Shown here: in pieces, positions 8,527 through 17,269 of the stretch
Layout of the letters: the number at the start of each line of letters is the position of its first letter
How positions within the stretch are numbered: position 1 is the stretch's first letter
Assembly (NCBI RefSeq): GCF_000332995.1
Contig: NZ_BANS01000050.1
Span: forward strand, 1 to 47,415
Reading direction: 5' to 3'
DNA from: Gordonia amicalis NBRC 100051 = JCM 11271
GTDB lineage: Bacteria > Actinomycetota > Actinomycetes > Mycobacteriales > Mycobacteriaceae
Length of the DNA stretch: 47,415 nt
Program-made: the position numbers and the translations under genes
Notes under the pieces: generated by a model
What the model was told of the DNA's origin: nothing
Seen by the model: the letters and a program-made list of their open reading frames with translations, nothing else
The model's database searches: none

Positions 8527-10142
8527 GGCTTGAGCTCCGAGTAGTCGATCACGCTGTCGGTGCGGAAGACGTAGCCCTCGACACCGTTTGCGAATGCGTT
8601 GAGCGGCTGCACGTATCCGATGTAGACGGTCGGCATCTGGTCCTGCAGGATGCGTTCGGCCTCGTTCCACTTGCCCCATGCGGCCGGGGTGAGAGGCTCG
8701 CCGGAGGCGTTGCCGGCGGCGATGGCGTTGTTCAGCGGTGCGTAGTCGAAGTCCGGCCAGTTGATCGGCGATCCCGGGGTGTAGAAGAGGGACAGCACGT
8801 ACGGCGGGGATTGCACGACCGCGTAGTCACGGCCCATCGATGCCTGGAACGTCTTGTTGGCCAGTCCCTCCTGGAACACCGCCGAGTTCACCTCGTTGAG
8901 GGTGACCTCGAATCCCGCGGCGCGAGCAGCAGTCTGGATCTGGACCGCCGTCTCCTTGAGATCGGGCACGGCGTTGTTGACGGTCAACTCGAACTTCACC
9001 GGGGTGGTGATCCCCGCGTTGCGCAGGATCTCCAGCGACTTCGCCGGGTCGGTGGTGTTGCTCTTCAGTCCGTTGCCGTTGTAGTCCGGGAGCGTGTCGT
9101 TGAGGATCGACGAGATCGGGCCCAGCCGGCCCTTGTAGACGTCCTTCATGATCGCGTCGTAGGGAACCGCGTAGGAGAAGGCGCGGCGGACCTCGACGTT
9201 GTCGAACGGTGCCATGGTGGTGGTCAGCGGCACGTACACATATGCGTTGCTCGGCACGGTGAAGATCTGGGCGGCGTTCGCATCGCGCAGGGCGACCTGG
9301 TCGGCGGGACGCAGCTGGGTGGCGACCGATGCGTCACCGCTCTTGACGAGGTTGGACCGCTGGCCGGCGTCGGCGACGACGCGCTGGACGACGCGTTTCA
9401 CCTCGGGCTCACCGAGGGCGTATCCGGGGTTGGCCTCGTAGACCATCTGCTGGCCGGGGGTGTAGCTGCTCAGCTTGTAGGCCCCGAAGCCGAAGTCCGC
9501 GTTGGTCTTCGAATACTCGACGCCGTACGGGTCGTCGGCGGTGGCGTGTGCTGTCAACACCTCGGAGTCGTAGATGGAGTACGGGGTGTTCGCCAGCAGC
9601 GACAGCAGTGTGAAGCCGTGAGACGGATCGGCGATGCTGATGGTGACAGTCGCGTCGTCGACCTTCTTCACCTGGTCGGTCGAGGTGATCACGGGAGCGC
9701 TGACGAACGACACGATGCTGGTGTCGACCTCGAACTTGCGCTTGAACGAGAAGATCACGTCGTCGGCGTCGAGGGCGTTACCCGCAGCGCTCTTGGCCTC
9801 GGTGTTGAGATGGAAGGTGTAGACCTTGCCGTCGGGGCTCACCTCGTAACTCTTGGCCAGCACCGGCTCGAACTTGAAGAGCTCCTGGTGTGCCGAGAGT
9901 CCATCTGTTCCTGCGACGTACGGGTTGCGGATGAGGGTCGCGCCGGTGTTCAGGAAGAACTCCGCGGCCTCGTAGCCGGTGGCGCTCGTCTCGTAGCTGA
10001 AGCTCGGGGGCTGGGCCGCGGTGACGATGACCACGCCGCCCTCGGCGGAGTTGTTCGACGACCCGCCACCGCACGCGCTGAGTGTCAGTGCGGCGGCGAG
10101 GGCGAGCGCGGTTCCGCTAACCAAGGTGGACAGTCGTTTCAT
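8523..10142 (-). CDS. Extracytoplasmic solute-binding lipoprotein, SBP family 5
   Basis: The 539-residue protein begins with a lipoprotein signal peptide (MKRLSTLVSGTALALAAALT, lipobox LSAC with Cys24) and has family 5 features such as LRPADQVALRD and RRAFSYAVPYDAIMKDVYKGRLGPISS near 290-330. This family binds peptides, nickel complexes, opines or chelates and delivers them to DppBC-type permeases. It is 69 bases after the second permease gene and overlaps the next ATPase gene by 4 bases. The ligand is unknown. Linkage to a flavin monooxygenase suggests it brings in that enzyme's substrate. Confidence 0.92.
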   Translation of the reverse strand: MKRLSTLVSGTALALAAALTLSACGGGSSNNSAEGGVVIVTAAQPPSFSYETSATGYEAAEFFLNTGATLIRNPYVAGTDGLSAHQELFKFEPVLAKSYEVSPDGKVYTFHLNTEAKSAAGNALDADDVIFSFKRKFEVDTSIVSFVSAPVITSTDQVKKVDDATVTISIADPSHGFTLLSLLANTPYSIYDSEVLTAHATADDPYGVEYSKTNADFGFGAYKLSSYTPGQQMVYEANPGYALGEPEVKRVVQRVVADAGQRSNLVKSGDASVATQLRPADQVALRDANAAQIFTVPSNAYVYVPLTTTMAPFDNVEVRRAFSYAVPYDAIMKDVYKGRLGPISSILNDTLPDYNGNGLKSNTTDPAKSLEILRNAGITTPVKFELTVNNAVPDLKETAVQIQTAARAAGFEVTLNEVNSAVFQEGLANKTFQASMGRDYAVVQSPPYVLSLFYTPGSPINWPDFDYAPLNNAIAAGNASGEPLTPAAWGKWNEAERILQDQMPTVYIGYVQPLNAFANGVEGYVFRTDSVIDYSELKP

Positions 10143-10211
10143 GGGTATCGGGTACTCCGTTCTGGGAATGAATGGGATGCAGAGAGGGCCGGTTGACGCG
10201 CGCCGGTCAGG

Positions 10212-11087
10212 TCAGACGCGGCGACGACGGGAGATGAAGGTGGTGACCCGGGAGGCCGCCCACACCGAGTAGGCGAGGGCGATGACGGGGAACAGGGCGG
10301 GCCACCAGCGTCCGACTGCTGCGTCGGCGGCCCCGTCGGCGAGCATGTTCCCCCACTCCGCGGTCGGGAGCGGGATGCCTACGCCCAGGAAGCCGAGGCC
10401 GGCGCAGAAGATGATCCCCATCCCGAAGATCGCCGAAGCGTTCTCCAGGACCGGTGCACACGAGTTCGGGATCACGTGGCGCAGGAGGATTCGGAACTCC
10501 GATTCGCCACTCATCCGCGCGGCGGTGACGAAACCGTCGTTCCGTGTCCGCAACACCTCGGTACGCATCAGCCTGCCCTGGAAGGGCATGAGCACCAGGG
10601 CCAGTGCCAGTGCGATGACCACCGAATTGCGTCCGAAGAAGGACACGATGACCAGCCCGCCGATCATGACGGGCAGTGCCTGGACCAGATCGATGGTGCG
10701 CCCGAGCGTCGCCGCGATCGCGCCGAGCAGGCCGCCCTTCGAGCCGTACATGCCCGCGATCGATCCGATCGCGATGCCAACGGCGGTCGCGAGGAGGGTC
10801 ACCCCGATCGCGATGGCGATGTCGAGGCGGAAGGCGGTGAGCGTCCGGGACAACACGTCGAAACCGTTGGAATCGGTGCCGAACCAGTGGTCCCCCGAGG
10901 GCGCGCTCGACGGGGTTCCGACCACCTCGGTGGCCGATTGCGGTGCCAGCATCGGTCCGAACACCGCGAGGAGGAGCAAGAGTGCGAACGGGATCAGACC
11001 CGCGTAGTCGCGTAGTCGGGCTGTCTTCCCGAGGCGCGGGGCCGTGTGGGAGGTTTCGGCCGTCGTGGAGAGCGGCGCCATGACCAT
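10212..11087 (-). CDS. ABC transporter permease, DppC-like
   Basis: This 291-residue integral membrane protein has an N-terminal transmembrane segment (LIPFALLLLLAVFGPMLAP near 31-49), the DppC hallmark HWFGTDSNGFDVLSR near 66-80, and further membrane segments. The EAA-type cytoplasmic loop is AARMSGESEFRILLRHVIPN near 190-210. The start GTG/ATG region at 11087 follows the stop of the first permease gene by only 3 bases, so they are translated together. The protein forms the channel with the DppB-like partner. Confidence 0.9.
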   Translation of the reverse strand: MVMAPLSTTAETSHTAPRLGKTARLRDYAGLIPFALLLLLAVFGPMLAPQSATEVVGTPSSAPSGDHWFGTDSNGFDVLSRTLTAFRLDIAIAIGVTLLATAVGIAIGSIAGMYGSKGGLLGAIAATLGRTIDLVQALPVMIGGLVIVSFFGRNSVVIALALALVLMPFQGRLMRTEVLRTRNDGFVTAARMSGESEFRILLRHVIPNSCAPVLENASAIFGMGIIFCAGLGFLGVGIPLPTAEWGNMLADGAADAAVGRWWPALFPVIALAYSVWAASRVTTFISRRRRV

Positions 11088-11090
11088 GTG

Positions 11091-12251
11091 TCAGACCTCC
11101 TGGTTGCGCGAGTCGCGTCGGCGGGAATCGAGAAGACCGGTGGCCACCTCGGTGAGGAAGTAGACGATCAGACACAGGCCGGCGATGACGACCAGGAATG
11201 ACCGGAGGGCGAACACATCCGACGACCGGACCGCGTCGACCGCGTACTGGCCCAGCCCGCCGAGTCCGAACAGCGATTCGAGGACCACCGCGCCACCGAG
11301 GAGCAGGCCGAAGATCATGCCGAGCATCGCGACTGCCGACGGCAGCGCCCTGCGGTAGACGCTCAGGACGACCACCCGTCGTGGTGCGCCGGAGGCGATC
11401 CGGAATCGAGTTGCCGGACTGTCGATCTCGGTGTCGAGGGCCAAGACCAGCGACTTGACCAGGATCGCCGAGTGCGACACCGTCATCACCGCGACCGGCA
11501 GGATCAGGTGGGCGATGTAGGAGTTGGCCGCCGCGGTGTCGCCCGCGATGACGGCGTCGAGGATCGGAAACCCGGTGACCTCGGCCGGCGGCAGGAGGAT
11601 CGGGTCGAGCCGTCCGGACGGGGCCGGAACCCAGGCCAGCGTGGCGAAGAAGACGAACAGGAACAGGATGCCGACGACGTATTCGGGGATCGCGCCCGCC
11701 GAACTGGCGTAAGAGCGAAGCACTTTGGAGAACCGGTTGGTCGGCCGGGTCACGATCAGGTAGGACATCGGCAGGCTGATCAGACAGGCGAAGAACAGGC
11801 CGGCGCCGATGAGCTCCAGGGTTGCCGGGACTCGCGTGGCCATGTCCTCGGCGACCGGCCGGCCGGTGGCGATCGAGTTGCCGAGGTCCAGGCTGAACAG
11901 CGAGGTCAGATAAGTCCAGAACTGCGAGACCGGAGAACCGTTCAGTCCATACGATTCTCGCGCCTGTTCCAGTGCGGCACCGGACAGGCGGCCACCGGAG
12001 GCGGACACCAGCGGATCACCGGGGATGAGCTGGACGAGGAAGAACGCGACGACGACGAAGATCAGGAAGTTGACGACGCCGCGGCCGGCCGCGCGTCCGA
12101 TCCAGGCCCACTCGGACAGTCGTGACACGACTCCCCCGAACGCGGAGCGCTTCGTCCCGGTGCTGCCGCCTCCCGCGGCAGTCGCCCCACGTCGTGCATC
12201 GAGGTCACCCGGGTCGACAATGCCTGGCTGGACACTGATATCGACGGTCAT
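11091..12251 (-). CDS. ABC transporter permease, DppB-like; first gene of the transporter-monooxygenase unit
   Basis: This 386-residue membrane protein has a long hydrophilic N terminus (about 65 residues) before the first transmembrane segment VVNFLIFVVVAFFLVQLIPGDP, a typical DppB start. Later come the LEQARESYGLNGS and SYASSAGAIPEYVVGI segments and the loop ATRFRIASGAPRRVVVLSVYRRALPSAVAML. It is the first gene of the minus-strand unit of six (permease, permease, binding protein, two ATPases, monooxygenase). The GntR gene is divergent, 278 bases away. Confidence 0.88.
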   Translation of the reverse strand: MTVDISVQPGIVDPGDLDARRGATAAGGGSTGTKRSAFGGVVSRLSEWAWIGRAAGRGVVNFLIFVVVAFFLVQLIPGDPLVSASGGRLSGAALEQARESYGLNGSPVSQFWTYLTSLFSLDLGNSIATGRPVAEDMATRVPATLELIGAGLFFACLISLPMSYLIVTRPTNRFSKVLRSYASSAGAIPEYVVGILFLFVFFATLAWVPAPSGRLDPILLPPAEVTGFPILDAVIAGDTAAANSYIAHLILPVAVMTVSHSAILVKSLVLALDTEIDSPATRFRIASGAPRRVVVLSVYRRALPSAVAMLGMIFGLLLGGAVVLESLFGLGGLGQYAVDAVRSSDVFALRSFLVVIAGLCLIVYFLTEVATGLLDSRRRDSRNQEV

Positions 12252-12529
12252 TCGATCCCTCCCATCTACGGCTCGAGTTATTGGGTCCTGATCCTCAGGC
12301 CGATTTGTTTCGAAACCCGCGCCCTGGCGTGACTGATCATTTGCGCGGGTTCACACTCGCGCTCATCGAGGTGTTGTCGCAGGTCACGAGGTCGTTCGGC
12401 ATCGATGCGGTCGTCTTTGCGCCGGATGTGACGCGCACAACTTGCCCGCGCCGATGCCGACAAGAGTCCATAGACTCACTACGCATCGGCAGTTCGACCC
12501 CCGTTGTCGCAAGATCGGAAGTCATACCC
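12252..12529. promoter_or_regulatory. Divergent control region with 9-bp inverted repeat
   Basis: The 278-bp gap between the transporter unit and the gntR gene holds no gene. AACCCGCGC at 12314-12322 and GCGCGGGTT at 12343-12351 form a perfect inverted repeat with a 20-bp spacer, 63-100 bases before the permease start, suited to be an operator or a leader hairpin. TAGACT at 12471-12476 resembles a -10 box for gntR. A GntR/UTRA regulator encoded next door is the obvious candidate to act here, but the site is not proven to be its operator. Confidence 0.4.
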
Positions 12530-13387
12530 ATGACGACACCACCCCCCTATCACCCCCGCTCGCGCGGCGGCTCCGCACGCGGTCGTCAGGTCTCCTCTCG
12601 ACGCGTCCGCGACCTCATCCTCGCGTCAATTCGCAACGGCACCATCGACATCGACGCGCAGCTGGTCGAGGAAGATCTCATGATCATGTTCAACTCGAGC
12701 CGCGGATCGGTGCGAGCGGCACTGAACGAGCTGAGTGAGACCGGTGTCGTCATCCGCCGGCCTCGTGTCGGCACGCGGGTCAACCGGCGGGATCTCGGTG
12801 TCGCACTGGACGACATCTCCGCGACCGGCGGCGAACTGGTTCACATCCAGGTGACCGACCAGTGCATCGTGCCGACCTTCCCGCTCATCCGCGAACGTCT
12901 TCGAATCGACGACGACGTGGTCCGTCTCGTCGAGAACTCGTTCATCGCGCACGACGAGATCATCGGGATGCGTAGTGCCTACTTCTCTCCGCGTTTCAAT
13001 GCCGACCCCAATGATCTTCGGGACAAACCGATGTCGATGGCACGGACACTCGCCGAGTTCTTCGGCGTCGCACCGGGTGGCGCCTCGGTCTCCATCGGTG
13101 CCGAACGCGCCGACGACCGAACCGCGCGTCTGCTCGACGTCCGCCCCGGCGAGACGCTGCTGTCACGCGAGATCCTCTACACCACCGCCGATGGAACACC
13201 GGTGGAGATCGTCTTCGACCGCTTCCGGGCGGACCGGATCCGGTTCGAATCGCAGATCGACCACTCCGATGTGACCTGGTGTCCGGAGCCCGACCAGATT
13301 CCCTCTCCGGAGGAATCGTTGAGCACCAATGAGTTACCGCAGGAATCACCTCCCGGCGCGACCGGTTCTCTCGCGCAATCTGGGTGA
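12530..13387 (+). CDS. GntR family transcriptional regulator, HutC-type with UTRA ligand domain
   Basis: The 285-residue protein has a winged helix-turn-helix at about residues 18-85 (RRVRDLILASIRNGTI, SRGSVRAALNELSETGVV, RPRVGTRV) and a C-terminal UTRA effector domain (about 110-250; GETLLSREILYTTADGTPVEIVFDRFRADR). UTRA domains bind small molecules and relieve or enforce repression. ATG 12530 is chosen since the helix-turn-helix starts soon after; an upstream in-frame extension lacks family similarity. It is divergent from the transporter-monooxygenase unit and upstream of the flavin reductases, so it probably controls both. Confidence 0.9.
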   Translation: MTTPPPYHPRSRGGSARGRQVSSRRVRDLILASIRNGTIDIDAQLVEEDLMIMFNSSRGSVRAALNELSETGVVIRRPRVGTRVNRRDLGVALDDISATGGELVHIQVTDQCIVPTFPLIRERLRIDDDVVRLVENSFIAHDEIIGMRSAYFSPRFNADPNDLRDKPMSMARTLAEFFGVAPGGASVSIGAERADDRTARLLDVRPGETLLSREILYTTADGTPVEIVFDRFRADRIRFESQIDHSDVTWCPEPDQIPSPEESLSTNELPQESPPGATGSLAQSG

Positions 13388-13467
13388 AATGATCGCTTGA
13401 CGATTCGGCAATATCACCCGCGCACCCTGCAGGAGAACGCATCTCGCGACATTCGAAGGGGAGCATC

Positions 13468-13983
13468 GTGATCGTTTCCGTAGTGGCAGGCAATCCGAAG
13501 CCTGCATCGAGGACACTGACGGCGGCAAGCCTGCTGGCGTCGACCCTCACCGGCAAGGACCCCGATCACGTCGTCGACGTGGTCGACCTGGGCGCGGGTC
13601 TGCTCGGTTGGGGCGACGCCGCGGTGGCGGAGGCCGTCGAGACCGTCGCCGGCAGCGACCTCGTCGTGTTCGCCTCACCGACCTTCAAGGCCACCTATAC
13701 GGGGTTGCTCAAACTCTTCCTCGACCAGTTCTCGACGAGTGACGGCCTCCAGGACGTCACTGCCATACCTCTGATGCTGGGTGCCGGCCCCGCCCACTAC
13801 ATGGCGCCGGACCTCCTGCTGAAGCCCGTTCTCGTCGAACTCGGCGCGATCGTTCCCGCCGCCGGCCTCTACGTCGTCGACAAGCTCTACGACGACACCG
13901 AGGCGTTTGCGCCCTGGATCGATCGCTGGGGTGCCGTCGTGCTCGCCTCGGCGAACGCAACGGTGCCGGCGGGTGACCGATGA
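13468..13983 (+). CDS. NAD(P)H-dependent FMN reductase, SsuE/MsuE-like
   Basis: This 171-residue flavodoxin-fold protein opens with VVAGNPKPASRTLTAASLL (phosphate-binding loop), then SDLVVFASPTFKATYTGLLKLFLDQF near 75 and LMLGAGPAHYMAPDLLLKPVLVELGA near 105-130. The last pattern is close to the SsuE/MsuE type that feeds FMNH2 to alkanesulfonate monooxygenases. It is the likely reductant source for the monooxygenase at 5461-6795. GTG 13468 is preceded by AAGGGGAG. Its stop overlaps the next gene by 4 bases. Confidence 0.88.
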   Translation: MIVSVVAGNPKPASRTLTAASLLASTLTGKDPDHVVDVVDLGAGLLGWGDAAVAEAVETVAGSDLVVFASPTFKATYTGLLKLFLDQFSTSDGLQDVTAIPLMLGAGPAHYMAPDLLLKPVLVELGAIVPAAGLYVVDKLYDDTEAFAPWIDRWGAVVLASANATVPAGDR

Positions 13984-14486
13984 CCGCGAACGTCACCCCG
14001 ACCACGGGGATGGACAGCACAGAACTGCGAAAGGCGTTCGGCGCCTTTCCTACCGGCGTCGTCGCGCTGGCCGGGATGTCGGGTCCCGAGCCGACCGTCA
14101 TCGTCGCCTCGTCCTTCGCGGTCGGGGTCTCCCAGGAGCCACCCCTGGTGATGTTCGCGGTGCAGCAGAGTTCGACCACCTGGCCGATCCTGCGCGACCT
14201 GCCCAGTCTCGGCGTCTCGGTTCTGGGCGAGAGCCACACCGACGTCATCCGGCAGCTGTCCGCCAAGGACAAGACACAGCGCTTCGCCGGTGTCGGCACC
14301 ACGGTGCTGCCCAGCGGGGCGTTGCTCCTCGACGACGCCCCGGTTCATTTCGAGTGCGCCATCGAGAGTTCGCACGCCGCCGGGGATCACGAGATCGTCG
14401 TGCTGCGGGTGACCGGTCTGGCGAACGATCACTCGAAGCAGCCGATCGTCTTCCACCGCTCCGCATTCGCGCGTCTCAGCGCCTGA
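13980..14486 (+). CDS. Flavin reductase family protein (HpaC/NtaB/DszD-like, FMN-binding split barrel)
   Basis: The 168-residue protein has the split-barrel flavin reductase pattern: LRKAFGAFPTGVVAL near 15, ASSFAVGVSQEPPLVMFAVQQSSTTWPILRD near 42-72, and LDDAPVHFECAIESSHAAGDHEIVVLRV near 118-145. Such small components reduce FMN or FAD for two-component monooxygenases. It is translationally coupled to the FMN reductase gene (ATGA). Two different reductases next to one monooxygenase is a redundancy worth noting. The 140 bases after it show no gene. Confidence 0.9.
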   Translation: MTANVTPTTGMDSTELRKAFGAFPTGVVALAGMSGPEPTVIVASSFAVGVSQEPPLVMFAVQQSSTTWPILRDLPSLGVSVLGESHTDVIRQLSAKDKTQRFAGVGTTVLPSGALLLDDAPVHFECAIESSHAAGDHEIVVLRVTGLANDHSKQPIVFHRSAFARLSA

Positions 14487-14626
14487 CTCGGCCGGGTCGC
14501 CGCACGACGGCGTCTACGGGCGCGTCCTCTGTGTCGTTGCCTGACCGGAAACAACCTGTACACCCCACGCACCGGAGCGCATACTGGCACGCAGGTCGGG
14601 GACGAGGCCAGCCCCGGGAGCCTGTC

Positions 14627-15559
14627 ATGACACACCTGTCCGTCGTCGGCGCGCGCACCACACCCGATCTCACCGGAAAGGTCGCGTTGATCACCGGTGC
14701 CGGAAACGGGATCGGTTGCGCCACAGCGCACCGACTCGCCGCTGCGGGCGCGCGTCTGATACTCGTCGACATCGATCGATCTGCAGTCGAGACGGTGGCC
14801 GCGGCGATCGGCACACGGGCAAGCGCTCAGGTCGCCGACGTCACCGACTACTCGGCTCTGGAGGCCGCGGTCCGGGCCGGTGTCGAGCGGTTCGGCGGAA
14901 TCGACATCGTGGTGGCCAACGCCGGCGTCGCGACATACGGGTCGTTCCGCCACCTGGACCCTCAGGCCTTCCGACGGGGAATGGACATCAACGTCACCGG
15001 CGTGTACTTCACCGTCCGGGCGGCCCTGCCCTCGATCATCGAGCGCCGCGGGTACCTGTTGCTCGTCTCGTCCATGGCCGCGTTCCTCCCCGGCCCGGGG
15101 ATGGGGCCGTACGCACCCAGCAAGGCCGCGGTGGATCACCTGGCCACGTCGTTGCGCGCCGAACTCCGACGACGAGGCGTAGCGGTCGGGTGCGCGTACA
15201 TGACCTGGATCGACACCCCGCTCATCCGCGACGTCCAGGCAGATCTACCCGGATTTGCCGACTACCTGAAACAACTCGGGCCGCCGTTGGACCGCATCGT
15301 CCCCGTCGACGTCTGCGCCGACGCCTTCGTGCGTGGGATCGCGCGACGACAGCGACGGATCTTCGTGCCCTGGTGGATCGTCGTCGCCGCGTGGGGCAAG
15401 CACCTCCTGGCCAGTCGACTCGGCGATCGATTCTTCGGTCCCGAGGTCGACGACTTCATCGACCGATCCGACGCGGCGGTCGCGGAGCACCATCGCGCGA
15501 CCAGTGCGCGCAATCTGCGGAACGCGAACATGCCCGCCGTCGACCGCTCTGGGCTGTGA
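14627..15559 (+). CDS. Short-chain dehydrogenase/reductase
   Basis: This is a classical SDR of 310 residues: nucleotide motif TGAGNGIG near residue 24, structural VANAG near 98, catalytic Ser in LLVSSMAAF, and YAPSK (Tyr-x3-Lys) near 164. After the fold comes a C-terminal tail (about 230-310) with a hydrophobic stretch RRIFVPWWIVVAAWGKHLLASRL, which is seen in membrane-associated SDRs of actinobacteria. ATG 14627 follows GGGAG. It may oxidise an alcohol or reduce a carbonyl of the nearby pathway, but its role is not established. It is convergent with ribBA. Confidence 0.88.
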   Translation: MTHLSVVGARTTPDLTGKVALITGAGNGIGCATAHRLAAAGARLILVDIDRSAVETVAAAIGTRASAQVADVTDYSALEAAVRAGVERFGGIDIVVANAGVATYGSFRHLDPQAFRRGMDINVTGVYFTVRAALPSIIERRGYLLLVSSMAAFLPGPGMGPYAPSKAAVDHLATSLRAELRRRGVAVGCAYMTWIDTPLIRDVQADLPGFADYLKQLGPPLDRIVPVDVCADAFVRGIARRQRRIFVPWWIVVAAWGKHLLASRLGDRFFGPEVDDFIDRSDAAVAEHHRATSARNLRNANMPAVDRSGL

Positions 15560-15686
15560 TGCCGGACCGGCACCGTCATCTCCCGCACCTCTCGCGGAGT
15601 TCTCGGCGAAGAAGGCGGAACTGCTCGGCCGGCTCTGATCCGAGATCCGGCCCCGGACGCCGAAACGCCGGTTCACAAGACAAGCG

Positions 15687-16973
15687 CTAGTTGGAAACAG
15701 CGCCTTCGCCACAGAAGTGACGATCGTGCGGTGCGCCGAGGCCGGATGCGGCGCCCAGCAGGTGCCCGAGCCGGCGGCGCTTGGCATCGAGATAGCGGAC
15801 GTTCGCCGGCATCACACCCACGACGAGCGGGACGCGCTGGGTGACCTCGATTCCGGAGTCGGTCAGACCACGTACCTTGTCGGGGTTGTTGGTCATCACC
15901 CGCGCCCGGTCGATTCCCAAGTCTGCGAGAATCGCTGCGGCTGCACCGTATTCACGTCCGTCGACCGGTTCGTCGAGTTCGAGATTCGCCTCGACCGTGT
16001 CGAAGCCCTGATCCTGCAGCCGGTACGCGGCCAGTTTCTTGAGCAGCCCGATGCCGCGACCCTCGTGGCCACGCAGGTAGACCACCACACCGCCCTCGTG
16101 GCTGATGCGTTCCAGCGCCGTCTCGAGCTGAGGTCCGCATTCACATCGCTGGGACGAGAATGCCTCTCCCGTGAGGCATTCGGAGTGGACCCGCACCAAT
16201 GGGACGCCCTGGTCCAACCCTTGGCCGGTGACGCCCGCGCTCACGAGCGCGATGTGTTCGGCACCGGTCTCGGTGTCGCGGTATCCGATCGCGCGCAGCT
16301 CGCCGGTCGGCGTCGGCAGGACCGTCTCCGCGCCGCGTCGTACCCGGGGCGCCACCGACCAGCGGTCCGCGTCGTGGATCCGGCGGTAATTGACCAACTC
16401 CTCGATGGTGAGCACCGGGAGGCCCATGCGGGACCCCATCGCGGCAACCTGCGGATACCGCATCATCGAACCGTCGTCGGCGACGAGTTCCGCGATCACC
16501 CCGACCGGAGCGACGTCGGCCAGCGTGCACAGGTCGACGGCCGCCTCGGTGTGGCCGGGACGCTCGAGAACCCCACCCGGCCGGGCACGAAGGGGTAGTA
16601 CATGCCCGGGCCGGGTGAAGTCTCGGGGGCCGGATGCGGCCCCGGCCAGCATGCGCAGTGTGAGCGCACGGTCGGCGGCCGAGATGCCCGTCGTGACCCC
16701 TTCGGCAGCGTCGACGGTCACCGTGTACGCGGTCGCCTTGGGATCTTCGTTGTTGGTGACCATCGACGGCAGTTCGAGCATGTCCGCCCGCTCGGAGGTC
16801 ATCGGCGCGCACAACAGGCCGGAGGTGTTCCGCACGGTCCAGGCGGTCCACTCGGTACTGACCCGGTCGGCAGCCAGGATGACGTCGCCCTCGTTCTCCC
16901 GGTCGGCGGCGTCGGTCACCAGCACCGGGCGGCCCGCTCGCAGGGCATCGATGGCGTTCTCGATGGCGTTCAT
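15687..16973 (-). CDS. ribBA: RibBA: 3,4-dihydroxy-2-butanone 4-phosphate synthase / GTP cyclohydrolase II
   Basis: This 428-residue fusion performs both entry steps of riboflavin synthesis, from ribulose 5-phosphate and GTP. The synthase half (1-200) has DAADRENEGDVI, TTGISAADRALT and FTRPGHVLPLRARPGGVLE. The cyclohydrolase half has VHSECLTGEAFSSQRCECG with the three zinc Cys, GHEGRGIGLLKKLAAY and MTNNPDKV. ATG 16973 follows GAGGAG. The gene stands alone, not in a rib operon, and lies near three flavin-dependent genes, so it may be a second copy that boosts flavin supply. No convincing FMN riboswitch was found in 16974-17200. A second rib locus elsewhere is not visible here. Confidence 0.93.
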   Translation of the reverse strand: MNAIENAIDALRAGRPVLVTDAADRENEGDVILAADRVSTEWTAWTVRNTSGLLCAPMTSERADMLELPSMVTNNEDPKATAYTVTVDAAEGVTTGISAADRALTLRMLAGAASGPRDFTRPGHVLPLRARPGGVLERPGHTEAAVDLCTLADVAPVGVIAELVADDGSMMRYPQVAAMGSRMGLPVLTIEELVNYRRIHDADRWSVAPRVRRGAETVLPTPTGELRAIGYRDTETGAEHIALVSAGVTGQGLDQGVPLVRVHSECLTGEAFSSQRCECGPQLETALERISHEGGVVVYLRGHEGRGIGLLKKLAAYRLQDQGFDTVEANLELDEPVDGREYGAAAAILADLGIDRARVMTNNPDKVRGLTDSGIEVTQRVPLVVGVMPANVRYLDAKRRRLGHLLGAASGLGAPHDRHFCGEGAVSN

Positions 16974-17269
16974 CAGATCTCCTCGACGTCGACGAAGCAT
17001 GGTCGTCGTGGTCTCCCACGACCTCCCACGCCATTCGACACCGTCTCCGTGTCGGCACGGAAACCCGCTCGTGGCCGGAGAATTTCGCCGGTCGGCATCG
17101 TGGATTTCGCAGGTCACCACCCGTCGCGGGGCACAATCCGCCACGTATAACGACCGGTTTCGGACATTCCGCCACATCCCTGAGCTGCCCCGCCGTGAGC
17201 GCCCACCGTCGTGGCATCGCAGGCGGGGGCATACTGTTCGATGACTCGGATTCAGACCAGGAGGTTCCC

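Noticed and set aside
8811..10196. 461-codon open frame opposite the binding-protein gene
   Set aside because: It is antisense to an intact lipoprotein gene and lacks any domain; high GC produces such frames.
15560..15686. Small gene ending AEFSAKKAELLGRL after the SDR
   Set aside because: The frame extends antisense-like through the SDR gene with no start or domain; it reads as noise.
16974..17200. Possible FMN riboswitch before ribBA
   Set aside because: A GGCGAAATTCTCCGG stretch slightly recalls the RFN element, but the other conserved blocks and paired arms are missing.
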